Below are positions 1 through 6,492 of a stretch of 6,861 nucleotides of DNA, one piece after another. The stretch is taken from NCBI GenBank assembly GCA_017472105.1, contig JAFUQY010000146.1, positions 1 through 6,861 of the forward strand, read 5' to 3'. Position 1 is the first letter of the stretch. Each line of letters begins with the position of its first letter. The stretch is from Clostridia bacterium (GTDB lineage: Bacteria; Bacillota_A; Clostridia; Oscillospirales; CAG-272). Position numbers and translations under genes: made by a program. Under the pieces are notes generated by a model. The model had not been told where the DNA came from, ran no database searches, and was given only the letters and a program-made list of their open reading frames with translations.

Positions 1-1
1 A

Positions 2-823
2 AAGCTGAAAGGCGGACGCTTCGGTGCCGATCTTCCGGGTACGATCGAATACTGCCGCTGGATTGAAGAGATCATCGGCGATATTCTGCCCACAAAGCTC
101 GTGATGCATTCTCTGCCCGGCTCCATCACCAATCCGCTCGTACACCTGATGGGCATGGAAAACTACTACCTCGCCATGTACGACTGTCCCGAGATTCTGC
201 ACAAGGTCATGGATATGGCGACGCGGGTGTATGAGGACTACTACGACTTCCTTGAGAGCGAAAAACTCCTGCTTCCCACCGTGGGCATCTCGCCTCTGCC
301 GCAGGAAAGCTATTCCTACACAGATGAGCTGCCCGCCGATTCCGTCACGAAAACCACGCAGTGCTGGGGCTTCCTCGAATCACAGGAGACCACGGCAGTC
401 TCGCCCGAGGTGTTCGGTGAATTCGTGTTCCCCTATCAGGATCGTCTCGTGAAGCGGATGGGACTTCTGTCCTACGGATGCTGTGAACGCGTCGACGCCA
501 TCTGGCCGGATTATCTTTCCAAATGGAAGAATCTGCGCAAGCTGTCCGTCTCTCCGTTCAACAACGAAGCGCAGGTCGGCGAATATCTCCGCGGCACGAA
601 CGTGATCTATTACAGCAAGCCCCGCGCGGAATACGTGACCAATCCCGGTCCTATGGATGAGGATGCGCTGCGGAAGTATTTCAAGATGGTCTGCGAATCG
701 GCAAGCGGATGCCTCTTTGAGATGGCACAGCGGGAAGTCCTCACGATTTTCGGGGACTATAACCGCGGCAGACGCTATGTTGAAATCGCGAAGGAATGCA
801 TCGCACAGTACTGGCAGCCGTAA
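2..823 (+). CDS. Uroporphyrinogen decarboxylase (URO-D) superfamily protein, 5'-truncated by the window
   Basis: The reading frame is open from base 2 to the TAA at 821-823, giving 273 residues. The true start is upstream, because the frame has no stop before the GTG at 101 and residues 1-33 already read like the family (TIEYCRW...EIIGDILP). The best landmark is Gly-Cys-Cys-Glu at residues 159-162, followed by W..YL.KW.NLRKLSVSPF. This matches the GCCEP...NLRK.S.SPW signature of clostridial URO-D-like proteins distantly related to corrinoid:CoM methyltransferases (MtaA/MtbA type). In that superfamily the fold is a TIM barrel, and a Cys may bind zinc or thiol. The family usually has about 350-400 residues, so roughly the first quarter is missing. 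I infer a cytoplasmic methyltransferase-like enzyme. True haem-pathway UroD (HemE) is unlikely given the GCCE motif and sequence style. The substrate cannot be told. No terminator hairpin follows, so some read-through into tldD is possible. Confidence 0.82.
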   Translation, partial: KLKGGRFGADLPGTIEYCRWIEEIIGDILPTKLVMHSLPGSITNPLVHLMGMENYYLAMYDCPEILHKVMDMATRVYEDYYDFLESEKLLLPTVGISPLPQESYSYTDELPADSVTKTTQCWGFLESQETTAVSPEVFGEFVFPYQDRLVKRMGLLSYGCCERVDAIWPDYLSKWKNLRKLSVSPFNNEAQVGEYLRGTNVIYYSKPRAEYVTNPGPMDEDALRKYFKMVCESASGCLFEMAQREVLTIFGDYNRGRRYVEIAKECIAQYWQP

Positions 824-837
824 CCGCACGATATTTT

Positions 838-866
838 CTTACAATTATTAATATATAATATATAAT
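838..866 (+). promoter_or_regulatory. Sigma-A-type promoter for tldDE
   Basis: The -35 candidate CTTACA (838-843; 4 of 6 consensus matches) is 17 bp from a perfect -10 TATAAT (861-866). A second TATAAT lies at 854-859 in the same AT-rich run, but no -35 is suitably spaced for it. A start near 873 would leave a very short leader ending at the tldD ribosome binding site (AGAAAGGA, 875-882), so the exact start point is uncertain. The placement between the stop at 823 and the ATG at 890 supports tldDE having its own promoter. Confidence 0.55.
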
Positions 867-889
867 ACCGATTCAGAAAGGATGAAATC

Positions 890-2269
890 ATGCTCACAAA
901 AGCTCTGCTTGAAGAAGTTCTCGCGAAAGCCATGTCGACCGGCGCGGATTTTGCCGAGGTCTTCGCGGAAAACACCCGATCCAACTCGATCTACATGGTC
1001 GACGGCAAGGTGGACAGCATCACGGACAACACCATCGCGGGCGTCGGAATCCGTGCGTTCTCCGGCGTGCGGTGCGTCAGTGCGTCCACGATTGATATGA
1101 CAAGGGAAGGGCTGCTCCGTTGTGCCGCTCAGGTTGCCGACGTCATCGGAGAGACACCCACCGTCCTCGACATTCACCTGACCGGGCGGATTTTCCCCGA
1201 CATTCACGCCGTAAAGCTCGTTCCCGATACCGTTCAGAAGGCGGCAAAGATCGATATTCTGAAAGCGGGATACTTCGCAGCGAAGAATTACAACGAAGCG
1301 ATCTCCCAGGTCACGGCAAATCTCCTCGACGTGGATCACAATATCATGATCGCCAACTCCGACGGCCTGTTCACCGAAGACCGGCAGATCCGAACCCGCA
1401 TGAGCGTCAGTGCCATCGCCAGCCGTGACGGTGAAAATCAGTCCGGCGGATGCGGTCCCGGACGTCGGATGGGTCTGGAGCTGTTCGAACTGTTCACGCC
1501 GGAATCCATCGGTCTCGAAGCTGCGCGTCACGCCATGGTCAATCTCAGCGCAGGCTACTGTCCCGCAGGCAAAATGCCCGTTGCGATTGAGAACGGATTC
1601 GGCGGCGTCGTCTTCCACGAGGCGTGCGGACATTCCCTCGAAGCCACTTCCGTTGCGAAGAATACCTCGCAGATGGCGGGCAAGCTCGGTCAGAAAATCG
1701 CCAACGAAAAGGTCACCGCAATCGACGACGGCACCATTCCCAACGGCTGGGGCTCCATCAACATCGACGACGAAGGCACCCCGTCCCAGAGAAAGATTCT
1801 CATTGAAAACGGCGTGCTGAAATCCTACATGATCGACAAGCTCAACGGCCGCCGCATGGGTATGCCGGAAAACGGTTCGTCCAGACGCCAGAGCTTCCAC
1901 CACAATCCGACCTCCCGCATGACCAACACCTTCATCGCACCCGGCACGGATAAAAACGAGGACATCATTTCCTCCATTGAATACGGTCTGTACGCGGCAA
2001 AGATGGGCGGCGGCTCCGTCAATCCCATCAGCGGTGCCTTCAACTTTGCGGTCAGCGAGGGCTACATCATCCGGAACGGCAAAATCTGCGAACCCGTCCG
2101 TGCGGCATCCCTCATCGGCACCGGTTCTGAGATTCTGCAGAACATTGACATGGTCGGCACCGATATGGAAACCGGTCAGGGCATGTGCGGCTCCGCATCC
2201 GGCTCGATTCCCACGGACGTCGGTCAGCCCCTGATCCGTGTCAGCGAAATCACGGTCGGTGGACGATAA
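890..2269 (+). CDS. tldD: TldD, catalytic zinc subunit of the TldD/TldE metalloprotease
   Basis: This 459-residue cytoplasmic protein is close to the usual length of TldD (E. coli, about 480). The ATG at 890 is preceded by AGAAAGGA (875-882) with 7 nt spacing. The N-terminal domain (about 1-200) shows the family's GVGIRAFSG-like strand (about residues 51-59). The catalytic HExxxH motif is present as His243, Glu244 and His248 (HEACGH). The C-terminal domain holds MCG with Cys433, at the position of the third zinc ligand in TldD, followed by the conserved VGQP stretch. In known systems TldD forms a heterodimer with TldE that cleaves unfolded or small peptides. The E. coli pair removes the microcin B17 leader and degrades CcdA. 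tldE follows after 18 nt, so both subunits are co-transcribed. All zinc-site residues are intact, so an active enzyme is inferred. The physiological substrate is not evident from the neighbourhood. Confidence 0.95.
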   Translation: MLTKALLEEVLAKAMSTGADFAEVFAENTRSNSIYMVDGKVDSITDNTIAGVGIRAFSGVRCVSASTIDMTREGLLRCAAQVADVIGETPTVLDIHLTGRIFPDIHAVKLVPDTVQKAAKIDILKAGYFAAKNYNEAISQVTANLLDVDHNIMIANSDGLFTEDRQIRTRMSVSAIASRDGENQSGGCGPGRRMGLELFELFTPESIGLEAARHAMVNLSAGYCPAGKMPVAIENGFGGVVFHEACGHSLEATSVAKNTSQMAGKLGQKIANEKVTAIDDGTIPNGWGSINIDDEGTPSQRKILIENGVLKSYMIDKLNGRRMGMPENGSSRRQSFHHNPTSRMTNTFIAPGTDKNEDIISSIEYGLYAAKMGGGSVNPISGAFNFAVSEGYIIRNGKICEPVRAASLIGTGSEILQNIDMVGTDMETGQGMCGSASGSIPTDVGQPLIRVSEITVGGR

Positions 2270-2287
2270 CGGAAAGGCGGAAATACA

Positions 2288-3640
2288 ATGGAAAAATTCG
2301 ATATTCTGAAAAATATTGTGAAGGAATGCTCCGAAAAACAGGGCATCGCCGAATATGAGCTGTATTACTCCGAAGACGCCGGCATCCACGCGGAAACCTT
2401 CCGGGATGAAATCAGCGCGTTTTCGTCCAGCGTCGGCGGCAATCTCCTGTACCGGTGCATCGTGAACGGCAGGCTCGGTTACGCAAGCACGCAGTATCTC
2501 GACGAAGCTGAGATGGAAAAGCTGGTTGCACGTGCCGTTGAGAACGCTGCCGTCATTGAAAAAGAGGAAGAAGCCATCATCTACGGCGGCGCATCTCCCG
2601 AGGAATACCGTCAGGTTCCGAAGCGTGAGTTTGAGCTTCCGACGGCGGCGGTGATCCGCGAAAGGGCCATGGCAAACCGGAATCTTCTGTATGCGTCCGA
2701 TGAACAGATTGCCGACGGTACCGCATCCGGGGCATATGCCGGCATGAGCCGTACCTACCTGTTCAACTCCAACGGTCTGGATCTGAAGAGCTTCAACGGA
2801 AACGCAGGCGAATTCTTCCGTGTCGTTCTGGACAACGGCGAAGAAAAGCAGACCGGCGGCGAATCCCTGCACAACAGCTTCGACCAGCCGGACAGCGACC
2901 GTCAGGAAAAGATCGATGAAGCCATCGCGAAGGCAAGAGCAAAATTCGGCGCGGGCAAGGTGAAAACCGGTCAGTACAACGTGGTTTTCCAGAACGATCA
3001 GATGAAAGCGATTCTGTCCACGTTCCTCTCCTGCTTCTATGCGGATCGCGTGCAGAAGGGGCTGTCCCTGCTGAAAGGCAAGGTCGGTGAAACCATCGCC
3101 GCGGACTGCATCACGATCACGGACGACCCGTTCTGCGAGGACAACACCGTGCAGATTCCGTTCGACGGCGAAGGCGTTCCCACAAAATGCAAGAACGTCG
3201 TGGAAAACGGTGTGCTCCAAACCTTCCTCTACAACCTGATGACGGCGAAGAAGGATGGTGTACAGACCACCGGCAACGCATCCCGCGGATCGGCATCCAT
3301 CGGCACGAGAGTGTTCACGTTCTACATCAACAAGGGCACGATGACCCGTGAGGAACTGCTGAAGAAGGCGGGCGACGGCATCTATGTCACCGGAATGAAG
3401 GGATTCCACGCGGGCGCCAATGCGGTGACGGGTGACTTCTCGATCGAGAGCGAAGGCTTCCTGCTGGAAAACGGCGAAATCGGCGCACCTGTGAAATCGT
3501 TTACCGTTGCGGGCAATTTCTTCGATCTGCTCAAACAGATTACCGACGTCGATGACGAGCTTGACTTCGGCGGACCCGGCGGCACCAGAATCTGCGCACC
3601 CGACGTGCTGGTTCCCGGTATGTCCATCGCGGGCGAATAA
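2288..3640 (+). CDS. tldE: TldE/PmbA, non-catalytic partner subunit of the TldD/TldE protease
   Basis: This 450-residue protein has the same length as E. coli PmbA/TldE. The ATG at 2288 follows a purine-rich site (GGAAAGGCGG, 2271-2280), 18 nt after the tldD stop. It shares the TldD fold: an N-terminal domain with YELYYSED and YRCIVNGRLGYAST, a central linker, and a C-terminal domain with FDGEGVPTK and the signature around residues 372-390 (GFHAGANAVTGDFSIESEG), then PVKSFTVAGNFFDLL. No HExxxH is present. The equivalent region near residues 232-245 reads VVFQNDQMKAIL. This is expected: in the family, TldE lacks the metal site and shapes the peptide-binding cleft of the heterodimer. Close coupling to tldD indicates stoichiometric production. 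A terminator starts 9 nt after its stop codon. Some genomes carry two TldD-like paralogues, but the missing zinc motif and the FHAG...TGDFS block make TldE the better name. Confidence 0.94.
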   Translation: MEKFDILKNIVKECSEKQGIAEYELYYSEDAGIHAETFRDEISAFSSSVGGNLLYRCIVNGRLGYASTQYLDEAEMEKLVARAVENAAVIEKEEEAIIYGGASPEEYRQVPKREFELPTAAVIRERAMANRNLLYASDEQIADGTASGAYAGMSRTYLFNSNGLDLKSFNGNAGEFFRVVLDNGEEKQTGGESLHNSFDQPDSDRQEKIDEAIAKARAKFGAGKVKTGQYNVVFQNDQMKAILSTFLSCFYADRVQKGLSLLKGKVGETIAADCITITDDPFCEDNTVQIPFDGEGVPTKCKNVVENGVLQTFLYNLMTAKKDGVQTTGNASRGSASIGTRVFTFYINKGTMTREELLKKAGDGIYVTGMKGFHAGANAVTGDFSIESEGFLLENGEIGAPVKSFTVAGNFFDLLKQITDVDDELDFGGPGGTRICAPDVLVPGMSIAGE

Positions 3641-3649
3641 CGCAAATAC

Positions 3650-3691
3650 AAAACTCCCCACAGCTGTAAAAACGGCGGTGAGGAGTTTTTT
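3650..3691 (+). terminator. Intrinsic terminator of tldDE, shared with the convergent gene's 3' end
   Basis: An 8-bp outer stem (AAAACTCC 3650-3657 with GGAGTTTT 3682-3689) continues inward. After a C/A mismatch come CAC/GTG and, after a second mismatch, GCTG/CGGC, closing a 6-nt loop at 3667-3672. The right arm runs into six T residues (3686-3691), the U-tract for + strand transcripts. On the - strand the tail is only four T residues and then G, so it would be a weaker stop for the convergent small gene. Confidence 0.9.
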
Positions 3692-3693
3692 CG

Positions 3694-3915
3694 TTACAGA
3701 CTCGCCAGGAAATCATCAATCACATCCGAAAGATGGCAAAGCGAAAGTCCGAGCGTATTGCATTGATCGACAAAATCAGCCACAGCGTCACGATCCGCAC
3801 AGAGATCGGCGGCAGACTGCAAAACCGTACACGCATCGCAGTCGCACACGGCAGCGATACCGTAGCTTTTCCGCGATCCGATCATGCATTCCAGTAAAAC
3901 ATACCGACATTTCAT
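3694..3915 (-). CDS. Small cysteine-rich protein, DUF6514-like
   Basis: This 73-residue protein begins MKCRYVLLE. I chose the ATG at 3913-3915 because AAGGAGG (complement of 3926-3932) lies 10 nt upstream. A GTG one codon earlier has 7-nt spacing and is also possible. A 14-residue longer frame starting with GTG at 3957 has no ribosome binding site. The sequence resembles the DUF6514 family of Clostridia as I remember it: an N-terminal YxLLE strand, a YGIA strand (residues 18-21), and a C-terminal helical motif of the form DxCNxLxLSxxHLxDVxxDFL (residues 50-70). The function of that family is unknown. This copy has eight cysteines (3, 10, 24, 26, 29, 39, 52, 60), including a Cys-Asp-Cys-Asp-Ala-Cys cluster. 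It has no signal peptide or membrane segment, so it is probably cytoplasmic. It is convergent with tldE and has its own promoter. Confidence 0.78.
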   Translation of the reverse strand: MKCRYVLLECMIGSRKSYGIAAVCDCDACTVLQSAADLCADRDAVADFVDQCNTLGLSLCHLSDVIDDFLASL

Positions 3916-3982
3916 CACCCCATTTCCTCCTTGTATGCAGTTACACCGGGAAAACACCCGCGTGCCCGTTTGGGTTTGCTAT

Positions 3983-4011
3983 ATTATAGGACGGATGACG
4001 CCGGATGAACA
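3983..4011 (-). promoter_or_regulatory. Promoter of the DUF6514-like gene
   Basis: Read on the - strand, a perfect -10 TATAAT (complement of 3983-3988) is 17 bp downstream of TGTTCA (complement of 4006-4011), a weak -35 with 3 of 6 consensus matches. Transcription would start near 3976, leaving a leader of about 60 nt before the ATG. The weak -35 directly abuts the palindrome at 4013-4024, which fits regulation by a DNA-binding protein. Confidence 0.55.
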
Positions 4012-4012
4012 G

Positions 4013-4024
4013 GAACCATGGTTC
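4013..4024. repeat. 12-bp perfect palindrome, possible operator
   Basis: GAACCATGGTTC is a perfect palindrome with two-fold symmetry centred between 4018 and 4019. It starts two bases beyond the -35 element of the small-gene promoter. No T-tract follows it and it has no loop, so it is not a terminator. A dimeric regulator site is one explanation; chance is another. Confidence 0.35.
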
Positions 4025-4103
4025 TGGTTTTAGGCTTTTTTCAAAAATGCTGCAAAAAACAGATTACACCTCAGCGAACGGTATCTGAATGGATTCACTT
4101 GCA

Positions 4104-4140
4104 TCAAAAAATCCTCCCGAAACAACAGGAGGATTTTTGA
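4104..4140 (-). terminator. Intrinsic terminator of the Pr6Pr-type gene
   Basis: The arms AAAAATCCTCC (4107-4117) and GGAGGATTTTT (4128-4138) are exact complements around a 10-nt loop. Flanking bases extend the symmetry (TCA at 4104-4106, TGA at 4138-4140). On the - strand the hairpin ends in six T residues. It begins 9 nt after the stop codon of the - strand membrane protein gene. The T residues on the other strand make it structurally bidirectional, but no + strand gene leads into it. Confidence 0.9.
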
Positions 4141-4148
4141 TTGAAACA

Positions 4149-4826
4149 TCAGTCGCGGAATGAGAACGTGAGTCTGCCGCCGCGGTATTCGAGCCGGTCG
4201 TAGAGCCAGAAGAGGAACGCGATCACGATGAACGCCGCAAGCAGAACTGCAAGCCAGACGGCAACTCCGCCGACTCCGAGTTCACCGGCGTCAAGGAAGA
4301 AGTAGGGATACACCGTTCCGGAGTAATCTGCCGGAAGAAGCGCGGCGCGGATGAAGATGAAGACGCAGTAGAGCAGCGGAAGCACGGTGCAGAGAAGGCA
4401 GTCGTACCATTTCAGCGAACGGTGCCGGTCAAACAGCAGGCAGTCGATCACGAACATGAGCGGGCATCCGATGTGCTTGGTGATGTTGCCGAGATTGTTC
4501 CAGCCGGGCTCGAAAATGAAGTCGGCGAGGATAAAATTGTACACAACAAACGTCACGAGAATGACGAGCGTTGAATAGAATTTCAGCTTCACGCATACGG
4601 TGTTGTACCCGTACAGCTCGCCCTTCATGACGTACTTTGCCGTCGAGACGGTGACCGCGAGCATGACGAAGAAGCATAAAAGATTGGAAAGTGTGGTGTA
4701 GTAAACGAGGCATTCGATGCCCGGGTTCTGTCCGGCGTACAGTCCGAAGCTCTCGAGGATGCCGAGGAAGCTGAAGGTCAGAAACGCAGTCCGGAAAATC
4801 AGCTGCGCGACTCTGTTGTTAATCAT
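4149..4826 (-). CDS. Pr6Pr / FAR-17a-AIG1-like six-helix membrane protein
   Basis: This 225-residue integral membrane protein has about six predicted helices (roughly 8-28, 40-62, 82-104, 119-133, 142-162, 187-208). The pattern matches bacterial Pr6Pr family proteins: YYTTLSNLL in helix 2, H118 just before PLMFVIDCLLFD, a W..P..Y helix, and YPYFFLD near 173-179. These proteins are related to animal AIG1 and ADTRP, which hydrolyse branched fatty-acid esters using a membrane-embedded Thr and His. Thr44/Thr45 and His118 sit in comparable places here. A lipid-ester hydrolase role is inference only, since bacterial members are largely uncharacterised. The ATG (4824-4826) has AGGAG (complement of 4833-4837) 6 nt upstream. 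The gene has its own strong promoter and terminator, so it is monocistronic. The C-terminal tail is short and charged (YDRLEYRGGRLTFSFRD). Confidence 0.8.
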   Translation of the reverse strand: MINNRVAQLIFRTAFLTFSFLGILESFGLYAGQNPGIECLVYYTTLSNLLCFFVMLAVTVSTAKYVMKGELYGYNTVCVKLKFYSTLVILVTFVVYNFILADFIFEPGWNNLGNITKHIGCPLMFVIDCLLFDRHRSLKWYDCLLCTVLPLLYCVFIFIRAALLPADYSGTVYPYFFLDAGELGVGGVAVWLAVLLAAFIVIAFLFWLYDRLEYRGGRLTFSFRD

Positions 4827-4875
4827 GGCTGTCTCCTGTTCTGGATGAATATGGTTGGGATCATGTCACCGGATC

Positions 4876-4904
4876 AGTATAGCACAAAATCATTGCCTTG
4901 TCAA
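4876..4904 (-). promoter_or_regulatory. Strong promoter of the Pr6Pr-type gene
   Basis: Read on the - strand, a perfect -35 TTGACA (complement of 4899-4904) is 17 bp from TATACT (complement of 4876-4881), a 5 of 6 match for -10. Transcription would start near 4869, giving a leader of about 43 nt with AGGAG close to its end. This is near-consensus for housekeeping sigma-A, suggesting steady expression. Confidence 0.85.
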
Positions 4905-4966
4905 CAATTTCCCGGCGCCGAAATCCGCACGGAACGAAATCGATAGCCGGGTAGGCAGATCCAATC

Positions 4967-5003
4967 AAAAAACGCCCTTGCTGTAATCCCGGCAGGGGCG
5001 TTT
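4967..5003 (-). terminator. Intrinsic terminator of the MATE gene
   Basis: AAACGCCC (4970-4977) pairs with GGGCGTTT (4996-5003), and the stem continues inward through TTGC/GCAG with one wobble around a 10-nt loop (4982-4991). On the - strand the hairpin is followed by six T residues (complement of 4967-4972). It lies 24 nt past the stop codon of the MATE gene, separating it from the promoter of the next - strand gene. Confidence 0.88.
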
Positions 5004-5027
5004 CTGTATCCGGATGAGAGAGGGAAA

Positions 5028-6413
5028 TCAGGAAATTTTCGAGCGGGCCAGCCAGCGTCCGCTGATAAGACGCCATAGAAACAGCGCGGTGCGGAAAATC
5101 CAGTCGGCAGTCATGGCATACCATACGCCCATCAGACCCAGTCCCATGCCGGGAAGCGTGAAGAGTCCGAAGACGGAGACCGTTTCCAGCGCGAGGAAGT
5201 ACGCTGCCGCCACGCGGAAGAACCACATGGAGAAAATCGCGGTGACCATGGTAAACATGACGTCGTTTGCGGCGCGGAATGCCGGCGGGAGACAGAATGC
5301 TGCGGGCCAGAGGATGACGGAAACCGCACTGTGGTAGATCAGGAGAACGCGCGAGAGATCGGTGGATTCCGGCGTCAGTCCGAACAGTCCGAGCAGGGGC
5401 GTGGAAAAGAGGCAGAGGAGCAGATCGGTCGCGGCGATCATGAGGTAACTGCCGCCGAGGAGAACCCGGACGTAATGCTTCGCCTGTTCCTTTTCCTTCG
5501 CGCCGACGCACCGTCCGACAACGGCAACCATCGTGCTCTGAACGGATCCGCCGACGGTGTATTGGAAATTCGCGAGGGAGAGCGTGGCGGCATTTGCGGC
5601 GATGGCGACGGTACCGAGGGAGGAAACGAGACTTGTGGTCATCAGCCGTCCGAGCTGGAACATGCTGTTCTCAATCCCGTTGGGGACGCCGATGCCGAGG
5701 ATATCCTTGATGACCGCAAAATCGGGCTTGTAGTGCAGGATTTTCTCGATGTGGATGAAGCGCTTTTTGTCGTGGGCAAGCCACAGCAGGATGGACGCGC
5801 CGATGATGCGGGAGAACAGAGTTGCCAGTGCCGCACCCGCCGCTCCGAGATCGAGACCGTAAATGAGGAGCGCGTTGCCGCAGATGTTGAGCACATTCAT
5901 GAACAGCGAGGTTTTCAGCGTCGTGATGCTGTCACCTTCGGCACGGAATGCGGCGGATATACTGTTTTCAATCGCCAGCATCGGGAAGGAGAGGGCAACG
6001 ATGGTGAAATAGGAGAGCGCATTGCGCATCACGCTTTCTTCCACATCCCCGAACAGGAGCCGGAGCAGGGGAACGCGGAAAACGAGAACCGATACGGTGA
6101 TGACGGACGCGCAGATGGCGGATGCGTAAATGAGCTGTTTTGCGGCATTGCAGGCGTGATTCCGGTCGCCGCGTCCCATTGCCTGTGCCAGAACGACCGA
6201 GCCGCCGGCAGTGAGCGCGCCGAACAGGGTAATGAGCACCGTGTCGAGCGATCCGACGAGGGAAACGCCGGCAAAAGCGTCCTCACCCTTGTTGGAAACC
6301 ATCATGGAGTCCGCCATGCCGATGAAGACCGACAGAATCCCCTGCATGGCGAGCGGTATGAGAATCCGGATCAGATCCCGGCGTGAAAACAGCATCGGAT
6401 TTTGTTTTTCCAT
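5028..6413 (-). CDS. MATE family multidrug/cation antiporter
   Basis: This 461-residue, very hydrophobic protein has the MATE length and internal twofold repeat of about 2 x 6 helices. In the N-half, IPLAMQGILSVFIGMADSMMVS (19-40) carries the conserved helix-1 Asp (Asp35). It is followed by AGGSVVLAQAMGRGDRNHA (69-87), the typical QxxGxGD loop, and AAFRAEGDS (154-162). The C-half repeats these: IGVPNGIENSMFQLG (241-255), VVGRCVGAKEKEQA (298-311) and AFRAANDVMFTM (378-389), where the usual Gly-Asp of the RxxGD motif reads Asn-Asp. Members export cationic drugs or metabolites across the cytoplasmic membrane using Na+ or H+ gradients; the substrate cannot be predicted. The ATG (6411-6413) has AGGAG with 9-nt spacing, overlapped by AAGGA closer in. 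An internal Met7 is a weaker alternative. The gene is monocistronic, and the adjacent divergent gene encodes a secreted protein rather than a MarR/TetR regulator. Confidence 0.94.
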   Translation of the reverse strand: MEKQNPMLFSRRDLIRILIPLAMQGILSVFIGMADSMMVSNKGEDAFAGVSLVGSLDTVLITLFGALTAGGSVVLAQAMGRGDRNHACNAAKQLIYASAICASVITVSVLVFRVPLLRLLFGDVEESVMRNALSYFTIVALSFPMLAIENSISAAFRAEGDSITTLKTSLFMNVLNICGNALLIYGLDLGAAGAALATLFSRIIGASILLWLAHDKKRFIHIEKILHYKPDFAVIKDILGIGVPNGIENSMFQLGRLMTTSLVSSLGTVAIAANAATLSLANFQYTVGGSVQSTMVAVVGRCVGAKEKEQAKHYVRVLLGGSYLMIAATDLLLCLFSTPLLGLFGLTPESTDLSRVLLIYHSAVSVILWPAAFCLPPAFRAANDVMFTMVTAIFSMWFFRVAAAYFLALETVSVFGLFTLPGMGLGLMGVWYAMTADWIFRTALFLWRLISGRWLARSKIS

Positions 6414-6464
6414 TTTGTCCTTCTCCTGTGTTGTGTGATCGGAGGTAAAATGCGGTTCATATCA

Positions 6465-6492
6465 ATTATATACCGCTTTCGGAAAAAATCAA
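6465..6492 (-). promoter_or_regulatory. Promoter of the MATE gene
   Basis: Read on the - strand, a perfect -10 TATAAT (complement of 6465-6470) lies 16 bp downstream of TTGATT (complement of 6487-6492; 4 of 6 for -35). Transcription would start near 6458, giving a leader of about 45 nt. The promoter is divergent from that of the secreted-protein gene, with the two -35 elements about 60 bp apart. Confidence 0.65.

Noticed and set aside
848..3661. A 937-codon open frame on the - strand covering all of tldD and tldE
   Set aside because: It is antisense to two clear, full-length family proteins. Its translation is rich in Arg, His, Val and Asp with no recognisable domain, and it has no credible ribosome binding site. 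Codon bias in GC-rich genes commonly leaves the opposite strand open.
3694..3915. The small cysteine-rich protein as a RiPP precursor for TldD/E
   Set aside because: It resembles a conserved DUF6514 domain over its whole length, with no leader/core division. No modifying enzymes are near, and it is convergent with tldDE under its own promoter.
4071..4423. The 12-mer TCAGCGAACGGT occurring at 4071 and again at 4412
   Set aside because: One copy is in an untranscribed spacer and the other lies inside a coding region. There are no further copies or flanking symmetry, so I treat it as coincidence.
4911..4951. Inverted repeat CCCGGC / GCCGGG upstream of the Pr6Pr promoter
   Set aside because: It has only six base pairs around a 29-nt loop, no T-tract and no relation to a start codon, so it is likely chance in GC-rich sequence.
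4861..5511. A 216-codon - strand frame overlapping the end of the MATE gene
   Set aside because: It is the MATE coding sequence read out of frame, rich in Arg, Pro and Ser. It also runs through the MATE terminator and the next gene's promoter.
5331..6386. A 351-codon + strand frame opposite the MATE gene
   Set aside because: It is highly charged, low-complexity sequence (Glu, Arg, Gly, Asp) antisense to an unmistakable transporter, so it is a shadow frame.
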